This document shows positions 7,904 to 15,353 of a stretch of DNA of 64,000 nt, piece by piece. The translations under genes and the position numbers were made by a program. Position 1 is the first letter of the stretch. Each line of letters begins with the position of its first letter. A model generated the notes under the pieces. The model had not been told where the DNA came from and did not search any database. It saw only the letters and a program-made list of their open reading frames with translations. This stretch comes from Tropicibacter naphthalenivorans (GTDB taxonomy: Bacteria > Pseudomonadota > Alphaproteobacteria > Rhodobacterales > Rhodobacteraceae), in contig NZ_FWXX01000006.1 in assembly GCF_900176475.1 (NCBI RefSeq), positions 62,001 to 126,000 on the forward strand, written 5' to 3'.

Positions 7904-8814
7904 TCAGTCGAAACGGTCGGGCGTGAGGCCCAGTTGTTCGCTGAGTAGCTGCACCTCTTCTGAAGCGTGGGAGGCTGCATCGCGCTTGGATACCGGCGGC
8001 GAGCCGTCACACAGCGTTTGCGTGAGGTAGGCCCAAGGCGGCAGTGTGGTCTCAAGGAACTTGTCAAACTGCGCCTCGTCAGATCGGCACAGGTCCAGCG
8101 CCCATTCCTTTGCGGCGGGCAGGAAGTAGCCTTCGTCCATGGCCTTTTCGACCTTGGCGTTGATCCGTTCCGCCTTGAATGCTGCCAGCTCTGCCGCCAT
8201 GTGGCGCGAGGTCTCTTCCCAAGCTTGCACCGGCACATAGTCCTTCGGGTCCGGCTTGGCTTCCAACCGGCGCTCAAGGGTTGCCAGGATGTCGTCTTCG
8301 GAAGCGCTCTCTTCGAGCTTCATGATGGCGCGGAGATGGCACAGGAAAGTCGGCGTGTAAGACATTGGGGTTTCCTCGGAAGCAAGGGCGGTCAGGTGCA
8401 GAGCGGGATTGTGGACAAGGGCAGCGCCTTTGATGCGCAGCACCTTACCCGTGGTCTTTTCGGCCAGCATGGAAGGGAACAGAAAGCGATACTCGCGCGC
8501 GGCGATCAGCGCCCGCGCCCGTTCGGTCCATTCGACGCGTCCCCAAATTCCGTCCGCCCGTGCCGCAAGTTCGTTGATCCAGCCTGCCGCCGGGACGGGA
8601 CCGGACAGCTTGGCTTCTGGGCGGTCGTTCTGGTGTTCGTAATCCATGGGCAGGTCGATCCCGCCCGCGTCGAAGGCGGCAAGCACCGCCTCCGGTTCGT
8701 CCAGAAGGAAGCGCCGCCCGTCGCGCGCATTGTTCCAGCCGATGGACAGCAGGTGGACCCATTCCGGCGCGGTGCCCGCGCATGGTCACAGTGAACGGTG
8801 ATCATGTCGCTCAT
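7904..8814 (-). pseudogene. Mu-like protease/scaffold protein I, frameshifted near its start
   Basis: The main frame (to 7904) encodes a Mu I-type head maturation protease/scaffold: APEWVHLLSIGWNN, then AAFDAGGIDLPMDYEHQND, with a long helical C-terminal scaffold part ending ERRLEAKPDPKDYVP and EEVQLLSEQLGLTPDRFD. The natural N-terminus (MSDMITVHCDH, ATG at 8814) lies in a different frame. The main frame meets a TGA at 8786-8788, so the shift falls between about 8785 and 8765 and amounts to one missing base (or two extra). No slippery heptamer is visible there, so programmed frameshifting is unlikely. Either the gene is broken, consistent with a decayed element, or the base is a sequencing error. 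A restart at the GTG at 8686 would lose the conserved N-terminal block. Confidence 0.75.
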
Positions 8815-8816
8815 GG

Positions 8817-9257
8817 TCAGGACGTCCCGGCGGCGGCACGGGTCAAGCCCGCGTCGAACCGTACCCACACATGGGTTGAAGTCACGGCCTCCACGATCCC
8901 GGCGGGGGACCGTGTGCCCGTCCCATCCGTTGCCGCCACGGTCTGGTCATCGACGAAGTAGCACAGGCCGTCCAGGTCCGACGCGCTCACGGCATCGGGA
9001 CCGTGGTTGAGCGCCTGAAATACGCCGGGGCACCATGGGACGGACAGCGCGCCCGCCGCGCCGCCGGTATTGTCCACGGCCTCTTCGGCGCGGCCTACGC
9101 CGGTCGCGCCCGTGGCCGTCGCGCCGGGTGTCAGATTGCCCGCCGCATCACGCATCAGCAGTGCGCCTGCGAAGATGCGGACATTTGCCGCCACGGTGTC
9201 TTGGCGGTTGTCCCCGACGCGGGCCGGGGTGTTACGGTCAGAAGTCAAAGCTGCCAT
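8817..9257 (-). CDS. Phage head decoration/cement-like protein
   Basis: A 146-residue protein lying between major head protein T and protease I. The sequence NVRIFAGALLMRDAAGNL, then ATGVGRAEEAVDNTGGAAG, CYFVDDQTVAATDG and a C-terminal HVWVRFDAGL is what I expect from small capsid cement proteins of Mu-like and related siphovirus heads (short beta-rich modules binding the assembled capsid). Identification is by resemblance and neighbourhood, not by a named motif. It ends two bases before the I start and begins 17 bases after T, so these three are one unit. Confidence 0.6.
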   Translation of the reverse strand: MAALTSDRNTPARVGDNRQDTVAANVRIFAGALLMRDAAGNLTPGATATGATGVGRAEEAVDNTGGAAGALSVPWCPGVFQALNHGPDAVSASDLDGLCYFVDDQTVAATDGTGTRSPAGIVEAVTSTHVWVRFDAGLTRAAAGTS

Positions 9258-9274
9258 TGGTCCGATCCTTTCGC

Positions 9275-10171
9275 TTACGCTGCAAGGTACGGCGTGACGA
9301 TCAGGTCAGCAGTACCCTTCCATTCGTTGGTTTCACCGCCGCTGCCAAGGTCGCTGTTCACCAGCTTGAGCGCGGCGCTTTCCATCGACGGCGGCACCAG
9401 CAGCAACTTGGGCTTGACGCCAAGGATGCGACCTTCGGAACTGCGGAAATTCATCATGGCCGCGCGGGCACTGGCGTAGTTGTCGGTGTTCAGTTCAGCC
9501 TTCGAGCCGAAGGCAAGTTGCCACAGACCAAAGCCCGCGTTCACACGCGCCCGGACGCCGTAGACATATTCATCCTGCAAGAACACGTGAGTGTCATTCG
9601 CCGCCGTGATCTCGGTGAACTCGTACTTGACGCGCTCCTGCCAGATGATCGGGCGCACGGCGCGGCTGGTATCCAGCAGGAACCACGGTTCGCCCGTGCC
9701 GTCCTGCATGTTCGAATAGGTGGTTTCCTCGACGTTCTTGTCGAAGCCGGGGTGGTCGGTGTCGAAGTAGTTCTGACCATCGAAGCATTCGGTGTCGAAA
9801 CCAGCGGCCAGGAGCGCGAAGATCATCTCTTCGGGATGGGTCTTCGCAAGCTGGCCCATCTCCGAGAACATCGGTTTGAAGACGCCCAGCTTGTCGTCTT
9901 CGATCTTCTCGCGCGACACGGAAATCGTGCTTTCGAATTTCCGGTTGCGGATGGCAAAGCCATGCGCCGTGAGCGACTTGACCTCACGCGGCCCGATCCA
10001 CTCACGCAACTGCGGGAACGCGCCAAGCCAGCCGTATTCTTCTTCGCTGCCGTCGCTGTTCACGACCATGGCGATTTTGTCCCAGTCCACCGGGGCATTC
10101 AGGAAGGCATCGGTGTAGACGGACTTGAAGCCCTTGAAGGCAAGGGCGAGGTTTGAGGCATTCACGATCAT
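9275..10171 (-). CDS. Mu-like major head subunit gpT
   Basis: A 298-residue protein recognisable as the Mu major capsid protein T: it starts MIVNASNLALAFKGFKSVY, continues with AFPQLREWIGPREVKSL, SISREKIEDD-type (here SVSREKIEDDKLG), and has the long capsid fold with PWFLLDTSRAVRPIIWQER and KLLLVPPSMESAAL. Length is normal for the family (about 300). It is the first head gene after the early region, although in Mu the protease I precedes T. The upstream 450 bases contain no convincing gene, so its promoter or leader is unclear. Confidence 0.92.
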   Translation of the reverse strand: MIVNASNLALAFKGFKSVYTDAFLNAPVDWDKIAMVVNSDGSEEEYGWLGAFPQLREWIGPREVKSLTAHGFAIRNRKFESTISVSREKIEDDKLGVFKPMFSEMGQLAKTHPEEMIFALLAAGFDTECFDGQNYFDTDHPGFDKNVEETTYSNMQDGTGEPWFLLDTSRAVRPIIWQERVKYEFTEITAANDTHVFLQDEYVYGVRARVNAGFGLWQLAFGSKAELNTDNYASARAAMMNFRSSEGRILGVKPKLLLVPPSMESAALKLVNSDLGSGGETNEWKGTADLIVTPYLAA

Positions 10172-10623
10172 CAGTGTTTTCCCAGGTCAGGCGCGGCCCG
10201 CAAGCCGCTGTTGCAATTTCTGGAAACACTCTAGCAATTCAGGAAGGCCCCGGACGTCGGGAAGGTTGATCCCGCACATTCGGGCGGCTGAACTGGAGAA
10301 GGTGCAGGCGGCAGGGCCTCGCCCCCGGTTGCCCGGAAACCCTGCATGGCACTCCGGTCCGGTGGACCGTGTTACGGCCGCGAGAATATCACCGTGTCAC
10401 GCCTGCAAGCCATACTGTAGCAGATGCGCGCCAAGGTGTCGAATGAAATGCTGTCTGAGACTGAATTTGAACACCGTTTGAATACCCGCGAGCGCATTTC
10501 AGGTGGCAAGGGTGCCCAAAGGGGAAAGCGGCGCTCTACGGCGCTAAAATCGCCCTTGGCCGAAAACGAAGAAGGGCGGCACCTTTCGGCACCGCCCGTC
10601 TTGTCCAGGTCGTCGCGCACCGA
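10172..10623. other. Gene-poor gap between gemA and gpT
   Basis: No supported gene is seen in these 452 bases. Near the gemA side is a terminator-like hairpin (10574-10597). On the minus strand a 30-codon frame (10187-10279, containing LPDVRGLPELLECFQKL) ends 15 bases before gpT but has no ribosome binding site. The place would normally hold middle and late phage genes, so this is a likely deletion or rearrangement junction. Confidence 0.5.
10574..10597 (-). terminator. Terminator-like hairpin after gemA
   Basis: Read leftward, GGGCGGTGCC, a GAAA tetraloop and GGTGCCGCCC form a ten-pair stem (two G-U pairs), followed by TTCTTCGTTTT. It lies 26 bases past the gemA stop and would end the early transcript. 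Confidence 0.65.
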
Positions 10624-11034
10624 TCAGGCGGCGCGGCTCTTCATCACCTTGAGCGCGGTGATCACCTTGCCCGCCTTGTCGGCGCGCAGGAACCGCAGGC
10701 TGGACAGCTTCCACTTGCTCAGAAGCCATTTGTTCAGCTCGTCTTCGCCCGCCTTGCCGCCCGTGTATTCGTGCCAGAGGGTGCGGATGAATTCGATCTG
10801 ACGGAAGCTCGCCATGCCTGGGCGATCCCCGTAGTTCGGGCCATGGGCGGAGACGGGATTGAAGCCCATCCATTCCATCAAGCCCATCATCACGTCGAAG
10901 CCGTCTGTATCCAGCTCCTTGGTACTGGTGCAGCCGGTCAGGTGGATCAGCGCCACTCGAAAGTCATCATCCTTGAGCCGCACCTTGGTCTTCGCGGTCC
11001 ACAGCAACTTGAGCTGGTTCGTGGAAATGGTCAT
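10624..11034 (-). CDS. gemA: GemA-like phage regulatory protein (Mu gp16/DUF1018)
   Basis: A 136-residue protein of the DUF1018/GemA family found in the early region of Mu-like phages. Characteristic stretches are STNQLKLLWTAKTKVRLKDD near the start, GFNPVSAHGPNYGDRPGMAS in the middle and RQIEFIRTLWHEYTGG. In Mu, GemA is an early modulator of host gene expression and replication. The start overlaps the preceding gene as ATGA. A hairpin with tetraloop follows, suggesting the early operon ends here. Confidence 0.85.
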   Translation of the reverse strand: MTISTNQLKLLWTAKTKVRLKDDDFRVALIHLTGCTSTKELDTDGFDVMMGLMEWMGFNPVSAHGPNYGDRPGMASFRQIEFIRTLWHEYTGGKAGEDELNKWLLSKWKLSSLRFLRADKAGKVITALKVMKSRAA

Positions 11035-11450
11035 GCCGCTTGCTCCTGTTCACGTTGCTTCGCAATGACTTCAAGCTTGAAGTCGCGGTTCATCCGTTCG
11101 ACAAAATCCCCGTCGCCTTCTGCCGCCGCGCTGAAAGCCTTGCCCGACACTTCGCAGAGAGCAAGAATGCCGGGGTGGTCAGCGCCGAAGTAGCCGGACG
11201 CCAGCGCCTCATACATGAAGTCGAACAAAGTGGCCGCGCGCTTATAGGTGTAAAGCACCTCGTCCAGCGCATCGCAGAGACGATCCGCTTCACGGTTCGT
11301 CATGGTCAGTTCGACAGTGAGCGGTGTATTCGCCTTGGCCTCGCGCTGTTCGTATTCAGATTTCATCTGCTCATCCGTTTTGCCGGGAATAAAGAGTGCC
11401 TTGCCTTCCCGCGCGTTTACCGCGCGGTAGTCTTCTTCTTGATAGATCAT
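11031..11450 (-). CDS. Hypothetical early phage protein
   Basis: A 139-residue acidic/helical protein between transposition protein B and GemA. Sequence such as TNREADRLCDALDEVLYTYKR and ERMNRDFKLEVIAKQREQEQ suggests a mostly alpha-helical protein; no domain is recognised. Two starts compete: a GTG at 11453 and an ATG at 11450. GGAGG lies seven bases before the ATG, which I prefer. It overlaps B by one base (TGATG) and GemA by four, so it is firmly part of the early operon. Confidence 0.65.
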   Translation of the reverse strand: MIYQEEDYRAVNAREGKALFIPGKTDEQMKSEYEQREAKANTPLTVELTMTNREADRLCDALDEVLYTYKRAATLFDFMYEALASGYFGADHPGILALCEVSGKAFSAAAEGDGDFVERMNRDFKLEVIAKQREQEQAA

Positions 11451-12232
11451 CACCGGCCTCCCATCATACGAATTGCCGTGTCCAGGTGCTTCAACTGCAC
11501 CTCGGAGCCTTCCCGATCCGCCCGCAGAAGGGCTTGCCGCGCCGCAGTGGCGATGCCTCGGAAGTTCCCGCGCTGCTCTGCAAAGGCTTGTGCCCGTTCA
11601 CGAAGCTGGCGGTATTCGCCCAGCGTTTCCGGAAAAAGGCTGGCGTTGAAGTTGGCAAGATCGGTTTCGGTCGGACGTGCCAGCCGCACGTCATGCGTGA
11701 CACGATCCAAGAGCGGTAACAGGTTGACCCGATCCTTGCGCGTGCCGTCCGAGAGGAACTGATCATTCCCGACCAAGACAAGGCCGAAGGATGGGCAGTG
11801 TTCGTCGCCAAGGCGCGCGGCTTCCCCGCGATCCCAAAGCTCGCGCACCAAGGAAATGACGGAGGCTTTCAACTCTTGCGCCTCATCCACCACCAGAATA
11901 ACGCGGTGGCCCCACGTCCGGAACGGATAGCCGGAAAGCTCGCGAAAGGCTTGCTCCAGCCCCTCGGAGGCCGAAAGCCCCGCGCGCCCATGAATGGCGC
12001 GACAGAACTCGATAACCTTGCCTTCGAGCGAACCGCCCGCAGTGATCAGGAACACAGTCGCGCCGTTGTCCGAAAGCGACTGGCAAACCTGTGCCAGGGC
12101 ATAGCTCTTGCCGATGCCCACTGGACCGCGCAGAACGGCAAGCCCTGCGCTTTCCAGCACTTCCCCGATGACGCCACGGATAGTTGCGAACAAAGGAGTT
12201 TCAATGGTAGGAAGTCTGGGTCCCTCTGTCAT
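11450..12232 (-). CDS. Mu-like transposition protein B (AAA+ ATPase)
   Basis: A 260-residue AAA+ ATPase, the partner that selects target DNA and activates transposase in Mu-type transposition. Walker A is GPVGIGKSYALAQ, Walker B is VILVVDEAQEL, and a sensor stretch FGLVLVGNDQF follows. I place the start at the ATG at 12232 (MTEGPRLPTIE), preceded by AAAAGG at good distance and lying clear of the transposase A stop; a frame extension to 12346 would overlap A. Unlike MuB (312 residues) it lacks an obvious N-terminal DNA-binding extension, as in other alphaproteobacterial Mu-like elements. Confidence 0.88.
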   Translation of the reverse strand: MTEGPRLPTIETPLFATIRGVIGEVLESAGLAVLRGPVGIGKSYALAQVCQSLSDNGATVFLITAGGSLEGKVIEFCRAIHGRAGLSASEGLEQAFRELSGYPFRTWGHRVILVVDEAQELKASVISLVRELWDRGEAARLGDEHCPSFGLVLVGNDQFLSDGTRKDRVNLLPLLDRVTHDVRLARPTETDLANFNASLFPETLGEYRQLRERAQAFAEQRGNFRGIATAARQALLRADREGSEVQLKHLDTAIRMMGGR

Positions 12233-12287
12233 TTTATACCTTTTGACAGGGGTTGCATTTAGAAGTGCCGAAGGGGTGACGTCCAAA

Positions 12288-14291
12288 TCAGTTCCCTTCG
12301 GCTCTTCGCTCGTCGGAGTACCCGGCCCAGCCGAAGTCTTCCGCAATCTCGATCATTTGCGACCGCCGCCGCTCGATGTGCTCGTGTTCGTTGTGGCGCG
12401 GGCTTGCGTCGTCCAGGCCGATGGTGGTTCCGGCCACCACGTCCAACGGGGTCCGATCCACGCCCCTGAGGATCTCCGTCGCCGGATCAACCTTGGGGTC
12501 CACGCCCTTCTTGAGCTGGCGAATTGCCTCTTCCTGCAATCGGTTCCGGCGGGCACTCTCCCGCGCGCCGTCACGGTCCAGCGGGTGATACAGGGTCTCC
12601 GGAAGCGCGCGCCCATGCAGACGTTGTCCATCATGCAGAACGTAGACGCCTTGAGCGCCGCTTCGCAGGGGAATGCGCAGGTTTACAACATCGCCCGCGC
12701 CCAGCCGTTGGGTCGCATCGCTGCTCCACCAGGTGTTGTCCAAACGGAAGCCACCTTGGCGAATGGCACGATCATCGCGACGGGAAAAGGCGAAGTCGAA
12801 ACTGTCAACATCCATCGTCACCGACTGCCAGCCGCGTTCAATTGCGTCCTGCATTGCGGCGCGGGGCGACGTGCCCTTGAGCTGCCCGCCCTGAGGCGCG
12901 GCATTGTAGGCTGCAACCATGTCCAAGACGGCTTGAACAAGCTCTTCAACGGTGCCTGAAAAGCCCTTTACAGGCTTGCCCACAGCATGGGTCTTCTTGT
13001 TCGTCCGGTCCCCGCCGATCCATCCGGGTATATGCTTGAAGTAGCCTTGTTCCAGTATCGCAAAGGAATGTTCCAGCAGCCCTTTTGCAGGACCGTTGTA
13101 AGGCCGCGCCTTGACCACACCACCGAAGCCTTCGAGCACGTCCACCGCGCCGGGGATTTCCGCCATGGCCTCACCCAGGGCGGAATACTCACCGCCGTTG
13201 TCCAGGTACAGGGTATGGGCCACGCCGCCCACGGGGTCGCAGACCATATTGAACAGCGAGTCGGCAATATCGGTCTGACGAATGCCCCGGCCCTTCTCAA
13301 ATACCGCAACCGAAGCCCACATGTAGCGGGTGCAATCGTCCATCCAAGTGATCAGCCGAAGCCGTCGCTGGCCCTTGCCGTCTGCTGCCTGCATGTAGAT
13401 GTTGATCGGGTGGACGTCGCCATAGACGACTTCCATCGGCAATGCGCACTTGCCGCGCCTGATCCGTCCGCGATCATTGTCGAAAAACGCTTTGTTGTCA
13501 TGGTCATGACGGGCAACGCGACGGTATGCTGCAAAGCGGTCGATGTACTTCTGGGTGATCTTGCAGATGCTTTCCAGCTCAGCCAGCGACAACAGGCTTC
13601 CCGCCTCCTGACACAGCTCCACCAGCCGGGTTTCCGCCAGTGATCTGGCCTTGATGCCAGACACGCTCTTGGCGATCAGGGACCGCGTGTAGGTGTCCAG
13701 GGACCGCGCTACCGCCGCCCGCCGATCTTCGTCCAGGTCAATGCCGCCGTCCCATACACGGCTGACAAGCACCTTGGACCGTCCCTTGAGAGCGGATGCC
13801 TCGGGGATCAACCCAGCAAGCCCGCGCTGGTCATAGTCTTGCAGCCATTTCCGCAAGGTAACGATGTTCGGCGGCTTCGATGTTCCCCAGCAAGGCTTTG
13901 CACTTGCGGCGATTTTCCGCAACGTGTCCGCCCGTTCCTTGGTGCCCGGTTCCGTGCCGATGGCGGGCTTGATCAGGTCGAACCGCTGGCCCTGAACCTT
14001 CGTCCGCCATGGATCGACTTCGGATTTCGCCGCCGGAACAGCGGGCACCGGGGCGGGGTCCAGAAGCTCACCCAAGGCCGGGAAGTCTGCCAGCAACGCG
14101 GGCGTGGCCCGTGCCAGGTCAATCGCCCAGGTCGCGCCACCCGCCCCGCCGCGCTGCCCATCGAGCTGCACAACCGGCAGATGGTGGCCGCGCCACGGCT
14201 TGTTTGCTGCGGCCTTCACGTAAGCTTTCCGCGCCGCACGATCAGAAATGCCGACAACTTCTGAAAATTGCTCTGTGGTGACGTAGTTCAT
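12288..14291 (-). CDS. Mu-like transposase A (DDE recombinase)
   Basis: A 667-residue DDE transposase of MuA type, catalysing strand transfer in replicative or integrative transposition. The N-terminal ~150 residues hold an end-binding winged-helix region (TTEQFSEVVGISDRAARKAY) followed by a second HTH (WGTSKPPNIVTLRKWLQDY). The catalytic core shows D in VVYGDVHPINIYM, D in LYLDNGGEYSALG and E in KGLLEHSFAILEQGYF, so the DDE triad looks intact. A C-terminal beta-barrel and B-binding tail follow. The start has GGGAGA upstream and overlaps the stop of a small gene. Length is like MuA (663). The gene looks functional although the rest of the element is decayed. Confidence 0.93.
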   Translation of the reverse strand: MNYVTTEQFSEVVGISDRAARKAYVKAAANKPWRGHHLPVVQLDGQRGGAGGATWAIDLARATPALLADFPALGELLDPAPVPAVPAAKSEVDPWRTKVQGQRFDLIKPAIGTEPGTKERADTLRKIAASAKPCWGTSKPPNIVTLRKWLQDYDQRGLAGLIPEASALKGRSKVLVSRVWDGGIDLDEDRRAAVARSLDTYTRSLIAKSVSGIKARSLAETRLVELCQEAGSLLSLAELESICKITQKYIDRFAAYRRVARHDHDNKAFFDNDRGRIRRGKCALPMEVVYGDVHPINIYMQAADGKGQRRLRLITWMDDCTRYMWASVAVFEKGRGIRQTDIADSLFNMVCDPVGGVAHTLYLDNGGEYSALGEAMAEIPGAVDVLEGFGGVVKARPYNGPAKGLLEHSFAILEQGYFKHIPGWIGGDRTNKKTHAVGKPVKGFSGTVEELVQAVLDMVAAYNAAPQGGQLKGTSPRAAMQDAIERGWQSVTMDVDSFDFAFSRRDDRAIRQGGFRLDNTWWSSDATQRLGAGDVVNLRIPLRSGAQGVYVLHDGQRLHGRALPETLYHPLDRDGARESARRNRLQEEAIRQLKKGVDPKVDPATEILRGVDRTPLDVVAGTTIGLDDASPRHNEHEHIERRRSQMIEIAEDFGWAGYSDERRAEGN

Positions 14292-14461
14292 TCCGTCTCC
14301 CTGAGCTTCGTCATGAAAGCTTGAACGAGCTCACGCGCCTTCTTCCCGTCGCGCTTTCCGGCAACCACGTCGCCAACATGCTGGCGCACAAATCCATGCT
14401 CCGCACAGAAGGCCGCGAACGACGTTCCTCGCAGCACCAGCTTGGCGCGAACTTCTTTCAA
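14288..14461 (-). CDS. Small BcepMu gp16/Ner-like DNA-binding protein
   Basis: A 57-residue frame directly upstream of transposase A, overlapping it as ATGA. The product reads EVRAKLVLRGTSFAAFCAEHGF, then VRQHVGDVVAGKRDGKKAREL, closely resembling the small HTH proteins of the BcepMu gp16/Ner type that sit between repressor and transposase in Mu-like phages and tune early transcription. No ATG or GTG opens the frame; I propose TTG at 14461 with a weak GAG upstream. The frame is blocked by stops just before codon TGT at about 14488, so a start slightly further upstream is also possible. Position and coupling argue strongly that it is real. Confidence 0.68.
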   Translation of the reverse strand: MKEVRAKLVLRGTSFAAFCAEHGFVRQHVGDVVAGKRDGKKARELVQAFMTKLRETE

Positions 14462-14515
14462 TAGCTCAGGAGATGGGGTAACGTTGGGACATATTTATTA
14501 GCATAGCTTTCAGGT

Positions 14516-14543
14516 TGTTCACAATGAGCATACCTGTTCACAA
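14516..14543. promoter_or_regulatory. Direct repeat operator for the phage repressor
   Basis: TGTTCACAA occurs at 14516-14524 and 14535-14543, 19 bases apart (about two helical turns), in the divergent control region between the repressor and the transposase operon. It is a good candidate for the repressor operator that switches early expression on or off. Confidence 0.55.
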
Positions 14544-14557
14544 AGGGACGGTCAACC

Positions 14558-14995
14558 ATGGAAGACGCCAATGACGTTGGTGAAATCATCGAACGTATGA
14601 AACGGCGCTTCGGCGTTGATAGTGATAGCGATTTGGCCTTCCGGTTGATGGTGAGCAGAAGCGCCATTGCCAACTGGCGCAATCGAAACAGCATCCCAGC
14701 TCGGTATCGGAAGCTGGACCAAGGTGAAGGCGATCTCTTTCTGTTTGGTGGGGAGATGACCGATATTGAGCGCGCGGGTATGCGCTTGGCTATCATGCGG
14801 CTGGTCCGCGACTTCAGTGATATAGCAAAGGACTTCAGAGGTTTCTTGGCCAACTACGCCAAGGCAGCAGCTTCAGTTCAACCGTATTACGCGGAGGCTT
14901 GCCAAGACGTGATGAACGAGATGGAAGCGCGTGGTTCCGACGATCCCGACAACTGCTTGCAGCTCTTGGCATATGCAGAGTTTGAGGATCAATAA
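14558..14995 (+). CDS. CI/c-like phage repressor
   Basis: A 145-residue protein divergent from the transposase operon, where Mu carries its c repressor. Residues ~5-55 form a helix-turn-helix of the Bac_phage_CI kind: EIIERMKRRFGVDSDSDLAF, then MVSRSAIANWRNRNSIPARY. The C-terminal part (LVRDFSDIAKDFRGFLANY) is helical, probably for oligomerisation. Its start ATG follows AAGGGACGG. It should silence the leftward early operon by binding the TGTTCACAA repeats between the two genes. It is intact, suggesting the element is still repressed. Confidence 0.78.
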   Translation: MEDANDVGEIIERMKRRFGVDSDSDLAFRLMVSRSAIANWRNRNSIPARYRKLDQGEGDLFLFGGEMTDIERAGMRLAIMRLVRDFSDIAKDFRGFLANYAKAAASVQPYYAEACQDVMNEMEARGSDDPDNCLQLLAYAEFEDQ

Positions 14996-15192
14996 GGTTC
15001 CGCAATCGGTTCCGCAGTCGGCCCCGATTTAAACAAAATCAATGGGTTAGTCGCTCCAAACCCGCGCTTCGGATTGCGGCAATCTTGCGCTCAAAAATCT
15101 TTCGGGAAAATCAGCGGCTTAGCCGCGAATTCTAGCCCCTCCAGGCAAAATCCAAAGGTATCACTCAGGCAAAATCCAAAAGTCGCGTCTCA
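14996..15192. repeat. Repressor-side end of the Mu-like element
   Basis: GGCAAAATCCAAA occurs at 15144-15156 and 15168-15180; the first copy continues into GGTATCA, mirroring the left-end repeats in inverted orientation. The proposed terminus is the CA of GTCTCA at 15191-15192. The remainder up to the protease gene at 15354 carries no gene and should contain that gene's promoter. Confidence 0.5.
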
Positions 15193-15353
15193 GCGTCGCG
15201 CAAGGGGCAGGGATTGCGCCCTTGGCACAGGGCCGTCTTGCTGCCTACACTGGCCGGGCCCGGCGCGCTGGGATTGAACACACCACTTTTCAGACATGAC
15301 ATTCTGGCCCGGCCAAGCGGTCAAAGCAGGCCGCCAAAAGGGAGAGCATTTCG

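Larger units (their letters stand above)
6944..15192. mobile_element. Reduced Mu-like transposable prophage/element (~8.2 kb)
   Basis: The segment holds transposase A and ATPase B of Mu type, a c-like repressor divergent from them, GemA, a Mor-like activator and three head genes (T, decoration, I). I set the ends at TG and CA dinucleotides where related subterminal repeats occur in opposite orientation: two TGATACTTAT copies at the left, and two GGCAAAATCCAAA copies at the right. Both sides share AAAATCCA plus a GTATCA-type tail. The five bases outside each end (CCCGT left, GCGTC right) do not match, so I see no target duplication. Terminase, portal, minor head, tail and lysis genes are absent, so the element cannot build a virion alone. 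A complete Mu-like phage is usually 35-40 kb. Confidence 0.8.

Noticed and set aside
8686-8814. Programmed frameshifting in gene I
   Set aside because: No slippery heptamer or downstream structure is visible in the overlap; mutation or sequencing error is simpler.
10187-10279. 30-codon frame just before gpT
   Set aside because: It has no ribosome binding site and no recognised product; it may be a remnant of a deleted gene.
13839-14264. Long plus-strand frame inside the transposase gene
   Set aside because: Its product is Arg/Pro/Ala rich without domain features, a mirror of the GC-rich codon pattern of transposase A.
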